From: Albimonas donghaensis
Lineage (GTDB): Bacteria > Pseudomonadota > Alphaproteobacteria > Rhodobacterales > Rhodobacteraceae
Length of the DNA: 54,291 bases
Direction of reading: 5' to 3'
Assembly: GCF_900106695.1 (NCBI RefSeq)
Contig: NZ_FNMZ01000013.1
Span: 1-54,291, forward strand
The number at the start of each line of letters is the position of its first letter. Position 1 is the first letter of the stretch. A program made the translations under genes and the position numbers. This document shows, piece by piece, positions 8,515 to 16,770 of the stretch. Under the pieces are notes generated by a model. The model did not search any database, was not told where the DNA came from, and was given only the letters and a program-made list of their open reading frames with translations.

Positions 8515-9345
8515 TTAGGACGCGGATGCGTCCAGATGCTTCCATCCGCCCCAGATCTCGCGGGTTACCGGGAAGCGGGCGGCGCAGTCTTCGTAGACCG
8601 GGCGGTATTCCTCGGCGATCCGGGCCTTGGCCGCGTCGCTGATTTCGGAGGTCTTGTCAGAGGTGTTGAACCGGTTCTCCACGAGTTCGGGCTTCGGCGC
8701 GAGGCCGAGGAAGCGCGACAGGCGTGCGATTTCGTCAGCCTCGAACATGGTCTCGTAGAAGCCGAAATGGATGTCCTCGGGCGCGAAGGCCGCCTCCAGG
8801 TTGGCGAGGGTGCGGTGATAGTCGGTCAGCAGATGGCAATGCGCCGTGGCGTGATAGGCGAGCAGGTTGCTCTCGGTGTCGCCGTCGATGCGGATGTAGC
8901 GCTCGGGCCGGCCCATGCGTTCGACCATGCGCTGTTGGCTCCAGCACCGTTCCACCGGGTCGCGCATCAGGAACACCGCCTTCACCTTCACCCCGCGCCG
9001 GGCGAAGCCGTCGCGGATCCGGCGGAAGGTGTCGGCCGAGAGCCCGGTATAGGTGGGGGTCAAGTCGCCGGTGAGCCGCACCCGGTGACGACGGTAGATC
9101 CGGTTGTAGAACCGGAAATAGGCGGCGGGAAAGGTGCGGAAGGTCCAGCGGAACAGGTCGCCGCGGTCCTTGACGTCGAAGAGCTTCACTTCGAACTCGC
9201 CGAACTCGGGCTGGGTCGCGGTCTCCCAGACCCGGATCTCCTTCATCACGCCTTTGTGGTATGCGTCGAAGGACAGGAGGTATTCATGAAGCCAGGTGGT
9301 GCCGCCTTTGACAGCGCCGGTTCCGAGCACGAAGGTCTTGTCCAT
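8515..9345 (-). CDS. sulfotransferase family protein (2 of 6)
   Basis: A 276-aa PAPS-dependent sulfotransferase. The 5'-phosphosulfate loop is GAVKGGTTWL at residues 8-17, and the 3'-phosphate motif is FLMRDPVERCWSQ in the middle of the protein. The length and the LTGDLTPTYTGL segment match the Sulfotransfer_1/3 group active on carbohydrates. The ATG at 9345 has GGAGA 6 nt upstream. It reads in the same direction as the polymerase-like gene. The target sugar is unknown. Confidence 0.85.
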   Translation of the reverse strand: MDKTFVLGTGAVKGGTTWLHEYLLSFDAYHKGVMKEIRVWETATQPEFGEFEVKLFDVKDRGDLFRWTFRTFPAAYFRFYNRIYRRHRVRLTGDLTPTYTGLSADTFRRIRDGFARRGVKVKAVFLMRDPVERCWSQQRMVERMGRPERYIRIDGDTESNLLAYHATAHCHLLTDYHRTLANLEAAFAPEDIHFGFYETMFEADEIARLSRFLGLAPKPELVENRFNTSDKTSEISDAAKARIAEEYRPVYEDCAARFPVTREIWGGWKHLDASAS

Positions 9346-9427
9346 TGAAATCTCCGTTCCCTGCCGCGCCTCTGGGCTTCGGGCACCCAACGCGGCGGCC
9401 CGGGGGGTGTCAATTGCGCGCCCCGTC

Positions 9428-9712
9428 TCAGGGGCGTATCAGCCCGCCGCGACCGGCACGGCGGGCAGTTCCCCCAGCGCGAGCGACGAGGTCCGGCCAG
9501 TCGCGGCGGATCGCGGCGTAGAAGCGTTCGCTGCGCGCGGGGTAGATCAGGCGGGAGAACGGCGTGGCCCCGCCCCGCGAGAAATACGAGCCCTTGGCGA
9601 GCGTCAGCCGGGGCAGATGCGCGGCCGGGAACCCGCGCAGGCGGGAGGCGACCGCCACCGCAGAGAGCGCCGCGCAGTTCACCACCGTGCGGGCCTTGAG
9701 GCGCATTTTCAG
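9428..9712 (-). pseudogene. relic of an LhgO-type FAD-dependent oxidoreductase
   Basis: The frame encodes segments typical of L-2-hydroxyglutarate oxidase family proteins: TVVNCAALSAVAVA, LAKGSYFS, then PFSRLIYP, and later ERFYAAIRRDWPDL. In intact family members about 35-40 residues separate PFSRLIYP from the FYAAIRR segment; here they are directly joined, so there is an internal in-frame deletion. The N-terminal FAD-binding half is absent, and the C-terminal end is degraded. It is a gene remnant, not a functional CDS, and has no link to polysaccharide synthesis. It probably marks an old rearrangement with chromosomal DNA. Confidence 0.72.
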
Positions 9713-9917
9713 GACCGCAGGTCGATAGGGGCAGGGGGGGCGCGGTTGATGCGTGCTGTCGCACCCCTCTGGCAATCGGCGGTCGGTTGTTGCGTTATGC
9801 GCGTGGGCGCGGGACGGGAGACGCGGTCTTGTCCGCTTCGCATCGGCCCTTCGCGTTTGCGGCTGCGTCCGGCGCGTGGGATGGAGGGGGGGGAAGGATG
9901 TCGATTTCGAGCGCGCG

Positions 9918-11906
9918 ATGAAGGGCTATCGTCGCGACATCGATGGTCTGAGGGCCATCGCCGTGCTGCCGGTCGTGTTCTCGCATGCCGGCGTCGCCGG
10001 CTTCTCCGGAGGGTTCGTCGGCGTCGACGTGTTCTTCGTGATCTCCGGCTTCCTGATCACCGGGATTCTGGCGCGGGAGATCGACGCAGGCCGTTTCTCG
10101 TTGCTGGGCTTCTACGAACGGCGGGCGCGGCGGATCCTGCCGGCGCTGTTCGCGATGCTCACCATCTGCCTGGCGGTCGGCTATGCGCTGTGTCCGCCCT
10201 GGATGTACTCGGCGCTGGCCAAGTCGGCGGTGGCGACGATCTTCTTTTCGTCGAACATGTGGTTTCTTTATTCCACGGGAGATTATTTCGGGAATTCGGC
10301 TGAGTACGAGCCGCTCCTGCACACCTGGTCCCTGGCTGTGGAGGAGCAGTTCTACCTGGTCTTCCCGCTGCTGCTGTGGGGGCTGGCGCGCTGGCGGAAG
10401 TCCTGGACATTGGCGGTCATCGCCGGCCTGTCGGCGGTCTCCTTCGTCGCGGCGGTCTGGGCGACGCAGGTGGCCCCGCTGTCGAATTTCTTCCTGACGC
10501 CGTTGCGGGCGTGGGAGCTGGGGCTGGGCGCGCTGCTGGCGCTCGGCGCCTTTCCGGGCACGGCGCGCCGGGGCGTGGTCGAGGTCGTGGCGGCGGCGGG
10601 GCTGGCGGCGATCTGCGCCAGCATCGTGCTGCTGACCGCCGAGACGCCGTTTCCCGGCCTGGCCGCGGCGCCGACCTGCCTCGGCGCCGCGGCGATCATC
10701 TGGGCGGGTGGCCAGCGCCAGACCTGGACGGGCCGGCTGCTGTCGACGCGGGCGGCGGTGGGGGTCGGGCTGATCTCCTATTCGCTTTACCTGTGGCACT
10801 GGCCGCCGCTGGTCGTCGCGCGCCTGTTCGGCGGGAGCGCGCATATCGAGGCGGGGCCGGCCGCCGCCTTGATCGTCCTGTCGCTGGTGCTGGCCGTGCT
10901 CAGCTGGCGCTTCGTGGAGCGGCCGTTCCGGGCGCGCCCGGTCGCGGGGCCCGAGGGACGGAGGTCCGGCTTCGGGCGGGGGGCGATCTTCGCGCTGTCG
11001 GGGATCGGGGCCGCGGCGCTGACCTGCGCGGGCGTGCTGATCTACGCGACCAACGGGGTCGAGGGCCGGGTGCGCGACGGCGCCCAGGACGCCTATGAGC
11101 AGGCGACTCGCCGCTCGGGGCTGGAAGAGCGCTGCCTGCCTGCAGGCCGACTGTGCACCTTCGGCGCGCCGATAGAGGAAAGCGGCGGCGTCCGGACACT
11201 GATCTGGGGCGATTCTCACGCGGCGGCCATGCTGCCTGGGCTGGAGGCTTGGCTACGCGGGGTCGGGCGGACCGGGGCGGCTGCGGTCAAGCTCGGATGC
11301 CCGCCGCTGTTGGGTCTGATCCGGCGTGATCTTGGGGTCGGGCATGACTGCGCAGGGTTCAACGCTGGGGTTGTGGACTGGCTCGACGCCCATCCAAACA
11401 TCGATACCGTGGTGCTTGTCGGTCGCTGGGCCTTGATCGCGAGCGGGACCCGCCCCTCGAACGAGACCCAGAAGGTTCCTGTGCTGGCCCTCGCGGCGCC
11501 TCTGGCGGGCGAAGATACGTCCGCCCCTGCCGAGATCTTTGAGACCGGACTGCGGGACACGCTGGCTGCGCTGCAGGCGCGAGGACGAAAGGCGATCCTG
11601 ATCGAGGGTGTGCCCGAAGTTGGCTTTAATGTGCCCAGGGCCTTCATCGCCCAGGCATTCCTTGGCATCCCCCCTCCGCCGACGCCGACCCGGGCGGACT
11701 ACGCGGCCCGCAGCGCTCCGGTCGACGCTGCTTTTGACCGGGCTGAGGAACGTTTTCCGATCGAGCGCCTGTCCGTGGCGGATCTGATGTGCGCGCCGGA
11801 CTGCCGGATCGTCGCGGAGGATGCGCCTCTTTACCGCGATGACGATCATCTTTCCATCCAGGGCGCCCGCTGGCTGGTGGCCAGGTTGTTCAAGTCAATC
11901 GAATAG
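9918..11906 (+). CDS. acyltransferase-3/SGNH fusion protein (OafA/OatA-like), copy 1
   Basis: A 662-aa polysaccharide O-acyltransferase. Residues 1 to about 370 form an acyltransferase-3 membrane domain, with DIDGLRAIAVLPVVFSHAG at the start, FERR-type loops and HTWSLAVEEQFYLVFP near residue 135. Residues from about 420 form a periplasmic SGNH domain, with GDSH near 430 and DDDHLS near 640 as catalytic blocks. The membrane domain should carry acetyl groups across the membrane and the SGNH domain attach them to the glycan. The ATG at 9918 starts the conserved domain; it has no strong Shine-Dalgarno, but a seven-codon leader ORF (9898-9921) overlaps it. A homologue lies at 49071-51188. Confidence 0.88.
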   Translation: MKGYRRDIDGLRAIAVLPVVFSHAGVAGFSGGFVGVDVFFVISGFLITGILAREIDAGRFSLLGFYERRARRILPALFAMLTICLAVGYALCPPWMYSALAKSAVATIFFSSNMWFLYSTGDYFGNSAEYEPLLHTWSLAVEEQFYLVFPLLLWGLARWRKSWTLAVIAGLSAVSFVAAVWATQVAPLSNFFLTPLRAWELGLGALLALGAFPGTARRGVVEVVAAAGLAAICASIVLLTAETPFPGLAAAPTCLGAAAIIWAGGQRQTWTGRLLSTRAAVGVGLISYSLYLWHWPPLVVARLFGGSAHIEAGPAAALIVLSLVLAVLSWRFVERPFRARPVAGPEGRRSGFGRGAIFALSGIGAAALTCAGVLIYATNGVEGRVRDGAQDAYEQATRRSGLEERCLPAGRLCTFGAPIEESGGVRTLIWGDSHAAAMLPGLEAWLRGVGRTGAAAVKLGCPPLLGLIRRDLGVGHDCAGFNAGVVDWLDAHPNIDTVVLVGRWALIASGTRPSNETQKVPVLALAAPLAGEDTSAPAEIFETGLRDTLAALQARGRKAILIEGVPEVGFNVPRAFIAQAFLGIPPPPTPTRADYAARSAPVDAAFDRAEERFPIERLSVADLMCAPDCRIVAEDAPLYRDDDHLSIQGARWLVARLFKSIE

Positions 11907-11984
11907 CAGATGGTCGAAGGCTCGCCAGCCGCAAAGCCGGCTGCTAGGGCTCGGGCATCGGCGTTCGTCGCCAGGGATCATGGG

Positions 11985-12782
11985 ATGGATCGGATGGATC
12001 GGGCTATGGCCTTCCACCTGCCGGGGAATCCGGCGGGCGACGGGACGGGCGGCGTGCGCCTCAACATGCCGACGCGCGCGGCGCTGATGGCGGCGGTGGA
12101 GGCGGATCTGCGCGCGGGGCGGGGGTTTGCGCTGGCGACGCTCAATCTGGATCATCTGGTGAAGCTGCGCGGCTCGGCCCCGTTCCGGGCGGCTTATCTG
12201 GCGCAGAGCTACGTGGTGGCGGACGGCAATCCGGTGGTGTGGCTGTCGAAGCTGGCCGGGCGGCCGGTGGAATTGGTCCCGGGATCCGAGCTGGTCGGCC
12301 CGCTGGCGGCGCTGGCCGCCCGGCTGGGGGTCCCGATGGGGCTGCTGGGGGCGGATCAGGCGACGCTGGACGCGGCGGCGGCGAAGCTGGAGGCGGAGAA
12401 TCCCGGCCTGCGGGTGGTGGCGCGGATCGCGCCGCCCTACGGGCTGGATCCGGCCGGGCCGGTGGCGGATGCGTGCCTCGACGAACTGGCGGCCTCGGGG
12501 GCGCGGCTCTGCCTGCTGGCGCTCGGCGCGCCCAAGCAGGAGATTCTCGCGGCCCGGGGGCTGGAGCGGGTTCCGGGGATCGGCTTCGCCTCGGTGGGCG
12601 CGGGGGTGGAGTTCGCGGCCGGGACCCAGGCGCGGGCCCCGGCGCTGGTGCGCAAGCTGGCGCTGGAATGGCTGTGGCGGCTGGGGCGCGAGCCCAAGCG
12701 GCTGGCGGCCCGCTACGCCGCCTGTTTCGCGATCCTGCCGGGGCTGGCGCGGGATGCGCGGCGGCTGCGGGGGCAGGGGTAG
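11985..12782 (+). CDS. WecG/TagA/CpsF family glycosyltransferase (GT26)
   Basis: About 265 aa with the GT26 pattern: TLNLDHLVKLR, VVADGNPVVWLSKLAG, ALGAPKQEI, and SVGAGVEFAAGT followed by a conserved tail. Such enzymes add a sugar (ManNAc/ManNAcA or glucose types) to a lipid-linked acceptor on the cytoplasmic face. Several in-frame starts exist (11910, 11985, 11994, 12006). The ATG at 11985 has AGGGA (11973-11977) at 7 nt and is chosen with low certainty. The gene ends 8 bp from a convergent GT2 gene. Confidence 0.87.
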   Translation: MDRMDRAMAFHLPGNPAGDGTGGVRLNMPTRAALMAAVEADLRAGRGFALATLNLDHLVKLRGSAPFRAAYLAQSYVVADGNPVVWLSKLAGRPVELVPGSELVGPLAALAARLGVPMGLLGADQATLDAAAAKLEAENPGLRVVARIAPPYGLDPAGPVADACLDELAASGARLCLLALGAPKQEILAARGLERVPGIGFASVGAGVEFAAGTQARAPALVRKLALEWLWRLGREPKRLAARYAACFAILPGLARDARRLRGQG

Positions 12783-12790
12783 GGGGGCGC

Positions 12791-13789
12791 TTACCCGCCC
12801 TTGTATTCGATCAGCCGGGCCGGGCGGCGGCGCAGGCGGCCGAGGGCGTAGCCGAGCGCGCCCTGCGTCTCGGGGAATTTGCCGAGGGTCATGAAAAGCG
12901 CCGTTTCCCACGCGTCGCGCCCGAAACCGCCGCGGCGGGCGAGGCGCAGGACCTGCAGCGGGTAGATCCCGGCCAGCAGCAGGGCGGCGGGGTGGATCAG
13001 GATCGCCGCGGCGAGGATCAGGGCCGGCAGCGCCGCCCCCCAGGTCAGGGCGCGGATCAGGCCGGGGATGCAGTGACGCTCGGGGGCGGCGCCGTGCATC
13101 GCGGCGCCCTCGGCCCAGGCGTGGCCCGAGCGGCGCATGCGGGTCCACCATTGCCCGAAGCGATGCATGTCGGCGTCGTGCAGGGTCATCTCGGCGTCGA
13201 GCCGCCGGATCTCCCAGCCTTGCGCGCGCAGGCGGACGCAGAGCTCGGGTTCTTCGCCCGCGATCAGGGTCGGGTTGTAGAGGCCCGCGGCCTCGATGGC
13301 GTCGAGCCGCATCAGCGCGTCGCCGCCGCAGGCCCTGGCGGGGCCGACGGGCGTGTTCCATTCGCGGTCGCAGAGGCGGTTGTAGACCGAGGCCTCCGGG
13401 AAGCGCTCGCGCCTGCGGCCGCAGGCGACGGCGACGGACGGGTGTGCGTCGAGGCAGGCGAGGGCCGCGGGGATCCAGCCGGGATCGAGGATGCAGTCGC
13501 CGTCGACGAACTGGACGAGCTCGGGGCGGGGGCCGGTCTCGGTCAGGCGGGCGATGCCGGCGTTGCGGGCGCGGGCGGCGGTGAAGGGCAGGGTCATGTC
13601 GAGGGAGACGACCTCGGCCCCGCGCGCCCGGGCCGCCTCGACGCTGCCATCGGTGGAGCCGCTGTCGACGTAGACGATGCGCCCGGCCTGGCCCTGCAGG
13701 GCGTCGAGGCAGGCGAGCAGGCGCGCGCCCTCGTTGCGGCCGATGGCGACGGCGGCGATGCGCGGGGCGGCAGTGCGGGTCAGTGTCAT
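12791..13789 (-). CDS. glycosyltransferase family 2 protein with C-terminal membrane segments
   Basis: A 332-aa GT2 enzyme. Nucleotide-sugar motifs are AIGRNEGARL, VYVDSGSTDGS and QFVDGDC (DxD-like), followed by the acceptor-side ED-type block AGEEPELCVRL. The C-terminal third has two hydrophobic segments and ends LIEYKGG. It is closely similar to the N-terminal half of the GT2-GT4 fusion at 45916-48324 (shared RRRERFP, NRLCD and EWNTP blocks), so one is a duplicate of the other. It is the last gene of a minus-strand run with a sulfotransferase (19-bp gap) and the exosortase. Confidence 0.87.
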   Translation of the reverse strand: MTLTRTAAPRIAAVAIGRNEGARLLACLDALQGQAGRIVYVDSGSTDGSVEAARARGAEVVSLDMTLPFTAARARNAGIARLTETGPRPELVQFVDGDCILDPGWIPAALACLDAHPSVAVACGRRRERFPEASVYNRLCDREWNTPVGPARACGGDALMRLDAIEAAGLYNPTLIAGEEPELCVRLRAQGWEIRRLDAEMTLHDADMHRFGQWWTRMRRSGHAWAEGAAMHGAAPERHCIPGLIRALTWGAALPALILAAAILIHPAALLLAGIYPLQVLRLARRGGFGRDAWETALFMTLGKFPETQGALGYALGRLRRRPARLIEYKGG

Positions 13790-13808
13790 GCCCTGCGTAG
13801 GGTCCGGC

Positions 13809-14783
13809 TCATTTCAGGAACCGCTTGGCGATCTCGCCTTGGCGCAGGACGATGCGCCGGTGCGCGGCGCGCAGGCCGAGCCGGCGGGTGATCTTCTCGC
13901 CCAGCACCACGTTCGCGCCGTAGCGGCGGATGGCGAAGCGCCAGACGTCGCGCTTGTTGGCGGCGGTCAGGGCCAGACGCTCCAGCAGGCCGGGACGCAC
14001 GGGAGCGTGGCCGCTGGGGGCGTAGCCGCGCGAGGTCAGCAGCGGGCCCAGCTTGCCCTCCACCAGCGCCAGGTCGCGCGGCGAGAGCTTGCGGCGCCAC
14101 TGCTCGACCAGGGTGGGGTCGGGCGGCTCGTAGGTCGAGTTTCCGTGATAGTCGAGCATCGTCGCCGAGAACGGCAGGCCGAGGAAATCGCAGACCCGGC
14201 GCAGCTGCCCTTCCAGGTCGCGGAACAGGGCCTCGTAACGCAGCTCAAGAACGTTTTCAGGTTGGATCAGGGGCGCGGCCTCGTCCCATTCCCGCTCGGT
14301 CCCGATCCAGTGATCGACGCCGAAATAGGTGTTGCCCGCCCAGCCCATGCCGATCGAGGACCGCGCCACGTCGCGCGGGTCGCGCAGCATGCGGATCACC
14401 CGGACCCCGGGCAGCAGCCGGGCGGCGTCGGCGATGCCGCGATGGATGTTGAGCGCGTAGAGCCGCCCGTCGGCGGGGCGGATCTGGTCGATCATGTCGG
14501 CCAGCAGGGCCTCGCCGTCCAGCCCGGGGCGGAGCGTCGCGCCCCGGGCGAGGAACACGCGGTCGACCTCCAGCGCCGGGCGGTCGTAGCGCCAGACGCC
14601 GGCGGGATCGCGCGCGATGTGGTCGAACAGGAAGTCGGCCTCGCCCGGATTGCGGATGCCGCCATGGTGGTTGAGCATCAGCCGGAACACGGTGGTGCCC
14701 GAGCGCAGGGCTCCGAAAACGAGGACCGGCGGCGGGCCGGCCAGGCCGGGGCCGGCCTGCGGGGTCGCGGAGGCCTGGATCAT
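13809..14783 (-). CDS. sulfotransferase family protein (3 of 6)
   Basis: A 324-aa sulfotransferase. The PAPS loop is FGALRSGTTVFRLML near residue 25 and the 3'-phosphate site IRMLRDPRDVARSS lies mid-protein. The ATG at 14783 is chosen because the conserved domain begins soon after it; the upstream open frame to 15032 is arginine- and proline-rich noise overlapping the exosortase gene. It sits between the exosortase gene (71 bp upstream) and a GT2 gene (19 bp downstream), consistent with one minus-strand operon. Confidence 0.84.
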   Translation of the reverse strand: MIQASATPQAGPGLAGPPPVLVFGALRSGTTVFRLMLNHHGGIRNPGEADFLFDHIARDPAGVWRYDRPALEVDRVFLARGATLRPGLDGEALLADMIDQIRPADGRLYALNIHRGIADAARLLPGVRVIRMLRDPRDVARSSIGMGWAGNTYFGVDHWIGTEREWDEAAPLIQPENVLELRYEALFRDLEGQLRRVCDFLGLPFSATMLDYHGNSTYEPPDPTLVEQWRRKLSPRDLALVEGKLGPLLTSRGYAPSGHAPVRPGLLERLALTAANKRDVWRFAIRRYGANVVLGEKITRRLGLRAAHRRIVLRQGEIAKRFLK

Positions 14784-14854
14784 CGGGGCCCTTTCGGTGC
14801 GGTCGGCCGGGAGCGGGCCGGGGTGGCTGGGGGGCGGATCGCCGGCGCGCGCGA

Positions 14855-16477
14855 TCACCGGGCGGCGGCCGCCGCCCCCACATGGTCGATATGGTCGGGC
14901 AGGTCGTCCATCGCCGGGCGCAGGAAGTCGAGGAGACGCGCCTCGGCGGCGTCCGCGCTCTCGCCCGGCAGCACCGGCGTGGTGAGGCGGACGAGGGCGC
15001 CGTCGGTGCGGCCCTCGAGCGCGCCGGACCACAGCAGCATCATCTTGGCCTTGTAGTCCGAGGCGATGCGCCGCCCGCTCTGGTCGAACCAGTAATAGAC
15101 CAGAAGCTCGGTCATGCCCTTGCGGATCAGGGCGCGGTTGACCGGGAACGGGTCGATCGTGCCGAGCTTGCCGGCGAGGTCCACCACCTCGATCCGCTCC
15201 ATCTCCCAGCCGCCGCCGGGCAGGCAGATCTCGGGCGAATGGATGCCGCCCTTGGTCTGGTCGAGATACCAGGCCGAGAAGAAGCTGACCGCGGCCGACT
15301 CGCCCGGGCTGACATAGTTCTGCGACAGGTAGTCGTTGGCGGCGAGGGTCTTGGCCACCCCCGGCTCGAGCACCGCGGGAAGGCCCTCGGCCTGCCAGTC
15401 GCCGATCTGGCGCGGGAAGCTCGCCAGCGACAGCCGGTTCTGCGGGGCCTGCACGCGCACGTCCGCCACCTGCCAGGCCGCCGCGCCGGCCCCCAGCAGC
15501 ACCATCGCCGTGATCAGCGCCCGCGAGGGCCGGGTCAGCAGCAGGCGCTGGAACTGGGGCATGATCTCATCGAAATCGAGGTCCAGCGCCTCCGGGAGCG
15601 ACATGCGCGGCGCCGGCTGCAGGGCCAGCATCAGCCAGGCCAGCAGGAACATGATCAGGATGCAGCTGAGGAACACCACCCAGCCTTCCATCAGATGGGC
15701 GAAGCCCTCGGCCTGGTCGATGCCGTAATTGTTGACCAGCACGCCGACCAGCGCGATGCGCGCCGAGTTCATGAACACCGCCAGCGGCACGGCCGACAGC
15801 AGCAGCACCGCCTTGTGCCAGGTCGGCCCGCGGTAGAGCACCGCGAAGATGTAGCTGAACGACATGATCGGGAAGAGATAGCGCAGGCCCGAGCAGGCCT
15901 CGGCCACGTGCAGCCTGTAGATGCCCAGATCGATGATGTTGCCGTCGAGGAACACCGGCGTGCCGATCACCTGCAGCACCCAGACGCCCAGCTCGGACGA
16001 CATGAACTGCAGGACGGTGGAGACCTTGTAGTAGAACAGCCCCGGCAGCGGCAGCATGAAGCACAGATGCAGGACGGGGGGCCAGAATTCGCGGCCCTGC
16101 TTCCAGCCGAAGCTGATCAGGACCATGCCGCCGATCCACAGGATCATGGCGTAGGCGACGATGTCGCCGATATGGGCGAACTTGCCGACCAGCGCGATCA
16201 GCATGGCGAAGACCACCAGCGCCACGCCGGGCCAGCGGTTGGGGATGTCGCCGTGGCGGGGGGGCACGGTTTTCAGCTGGCGCAGGAACAGGAAGCCCGA
16301 GAGCAGCGGGATCAGCGGCCCGTGGCTGTATTCCGCGAGCTGCCAGGCCTCGATCAGGGTGGCGATGCCCTCGCGGAAATAGACCCCGGCGAAGGCGAAG
16401 GCGAGGACGAGGCAGACGAGCCCGAGCATCCCCTCGCCGCCGGCTGCGTCGCGCGTCCTGGCGGTGATGGTCTTCAT
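14855..16477 (-). CDS. xrtD: exosortase (XrtD type) fused to an EpsI domain
   Basis: A 540-aa protein joining two families. The N-terminal ~300 residues are a polytopic exosortase with the expected catalytic residues: C195 in AEACSGLRYL, R240 in NSARIALVG and H261 in GFAHLMEGW. The C-terminal ~200 residues are an EpsI domain with SLASFPRQIGDWQ, GGIHSPEICLPGGGW and an LVYYWF block. This fused architecture matches the VPLPA-CTERM-specific exosortase, hence the symbol. It should cleave and anchor proteins with a C-terminal sorting signal, probably in step with exopolysaccharide export. A likely substrate is the protein at 36389-37279. The ATG at 16477 has GGGGA about 5 nt ahead. Confidence 0.9.
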   Translation of the reverse strand: MKTITARTRDAAGGEGMLGLVCLVLAFAFAGVYFREGIATLIEAWQLAEYSHGPLIPLLSGFLFLRQLKTVPPRHGDIPNRWPGVALVVFAMLIALVGKFAHIGDIVAYAMILWIGGMVLISFGWKQGREFWPPVLHLCFMLPLPGLFYYKVSTVLQFMSSELGVWVLQVIGTPVFLDGNIIDLGIYRLHVAEACSGLRYLFPIMSFSYIFAVLYRGPTWHKAVLLLSAVPLAVFMNSARIALVGVLVNNYGIDQAEGFAHLMEGWVVFLSCILIMFLLAWLMLALQPAPRMSLPEALDLDFDEIMPQFQRLLLTRPSRALITAMVLLGAGAAAWQVADVRVQAPQNRLSLASFPRQIGDWQAEGLPAVLEPGVAKTLAANDYLSQNYVSPGESAAVSFFSAWYLDQTKGGIHSPEICLPGGGWEMERIEVVDLAGKLGTIDPFPVNRALIRKGMTELLVYYWFDQSGRRIASDYKAKMMLLWSGALEGRTDGALVRLTTPVLPGESADAAEARLLDFLRPAMDDLPDHIDHVGAAAAAR

Positions 16478-16770
16478 GGCGTCCCCGCTTGTCGCTGGCG
16501 TCGGCCGCATCCGCGCCGCCGCGCCTCAGGGGCGGGCGTGGCGAGCGTCCGGCATCCGTTCAGGCGATGCCAAAGCGCAGCGCCGCTGTCAACGCAAGCG
16601 TCGCCGCGGGGGGCGCACGGTTGCGTGGGTCGGGGCGTGGGTCGGGGCGGGGGGCGGGCGGATTCACCTTTTGGAAACCAATAAACCGGACGTTGTGCGG
16701 AGGTTTTTCATCAAACCGTCCGCAAGGCGCTCCCGCGCCCGGCGACGGCCGAGCGGAGAGGCGCGGCTCC
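16478..16770. promoter_or_regulatory. divergent promoter region between exosortase and GT4 genes
   Basis: A 293-bp spacer between outward-reading genes, so it should contain promoters for both directions. Bases 16658-16725 are clearly richer in A and T than the surroundings. No individual -35/-10 pair can be assigned with confidence. Confidence 0.5.
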
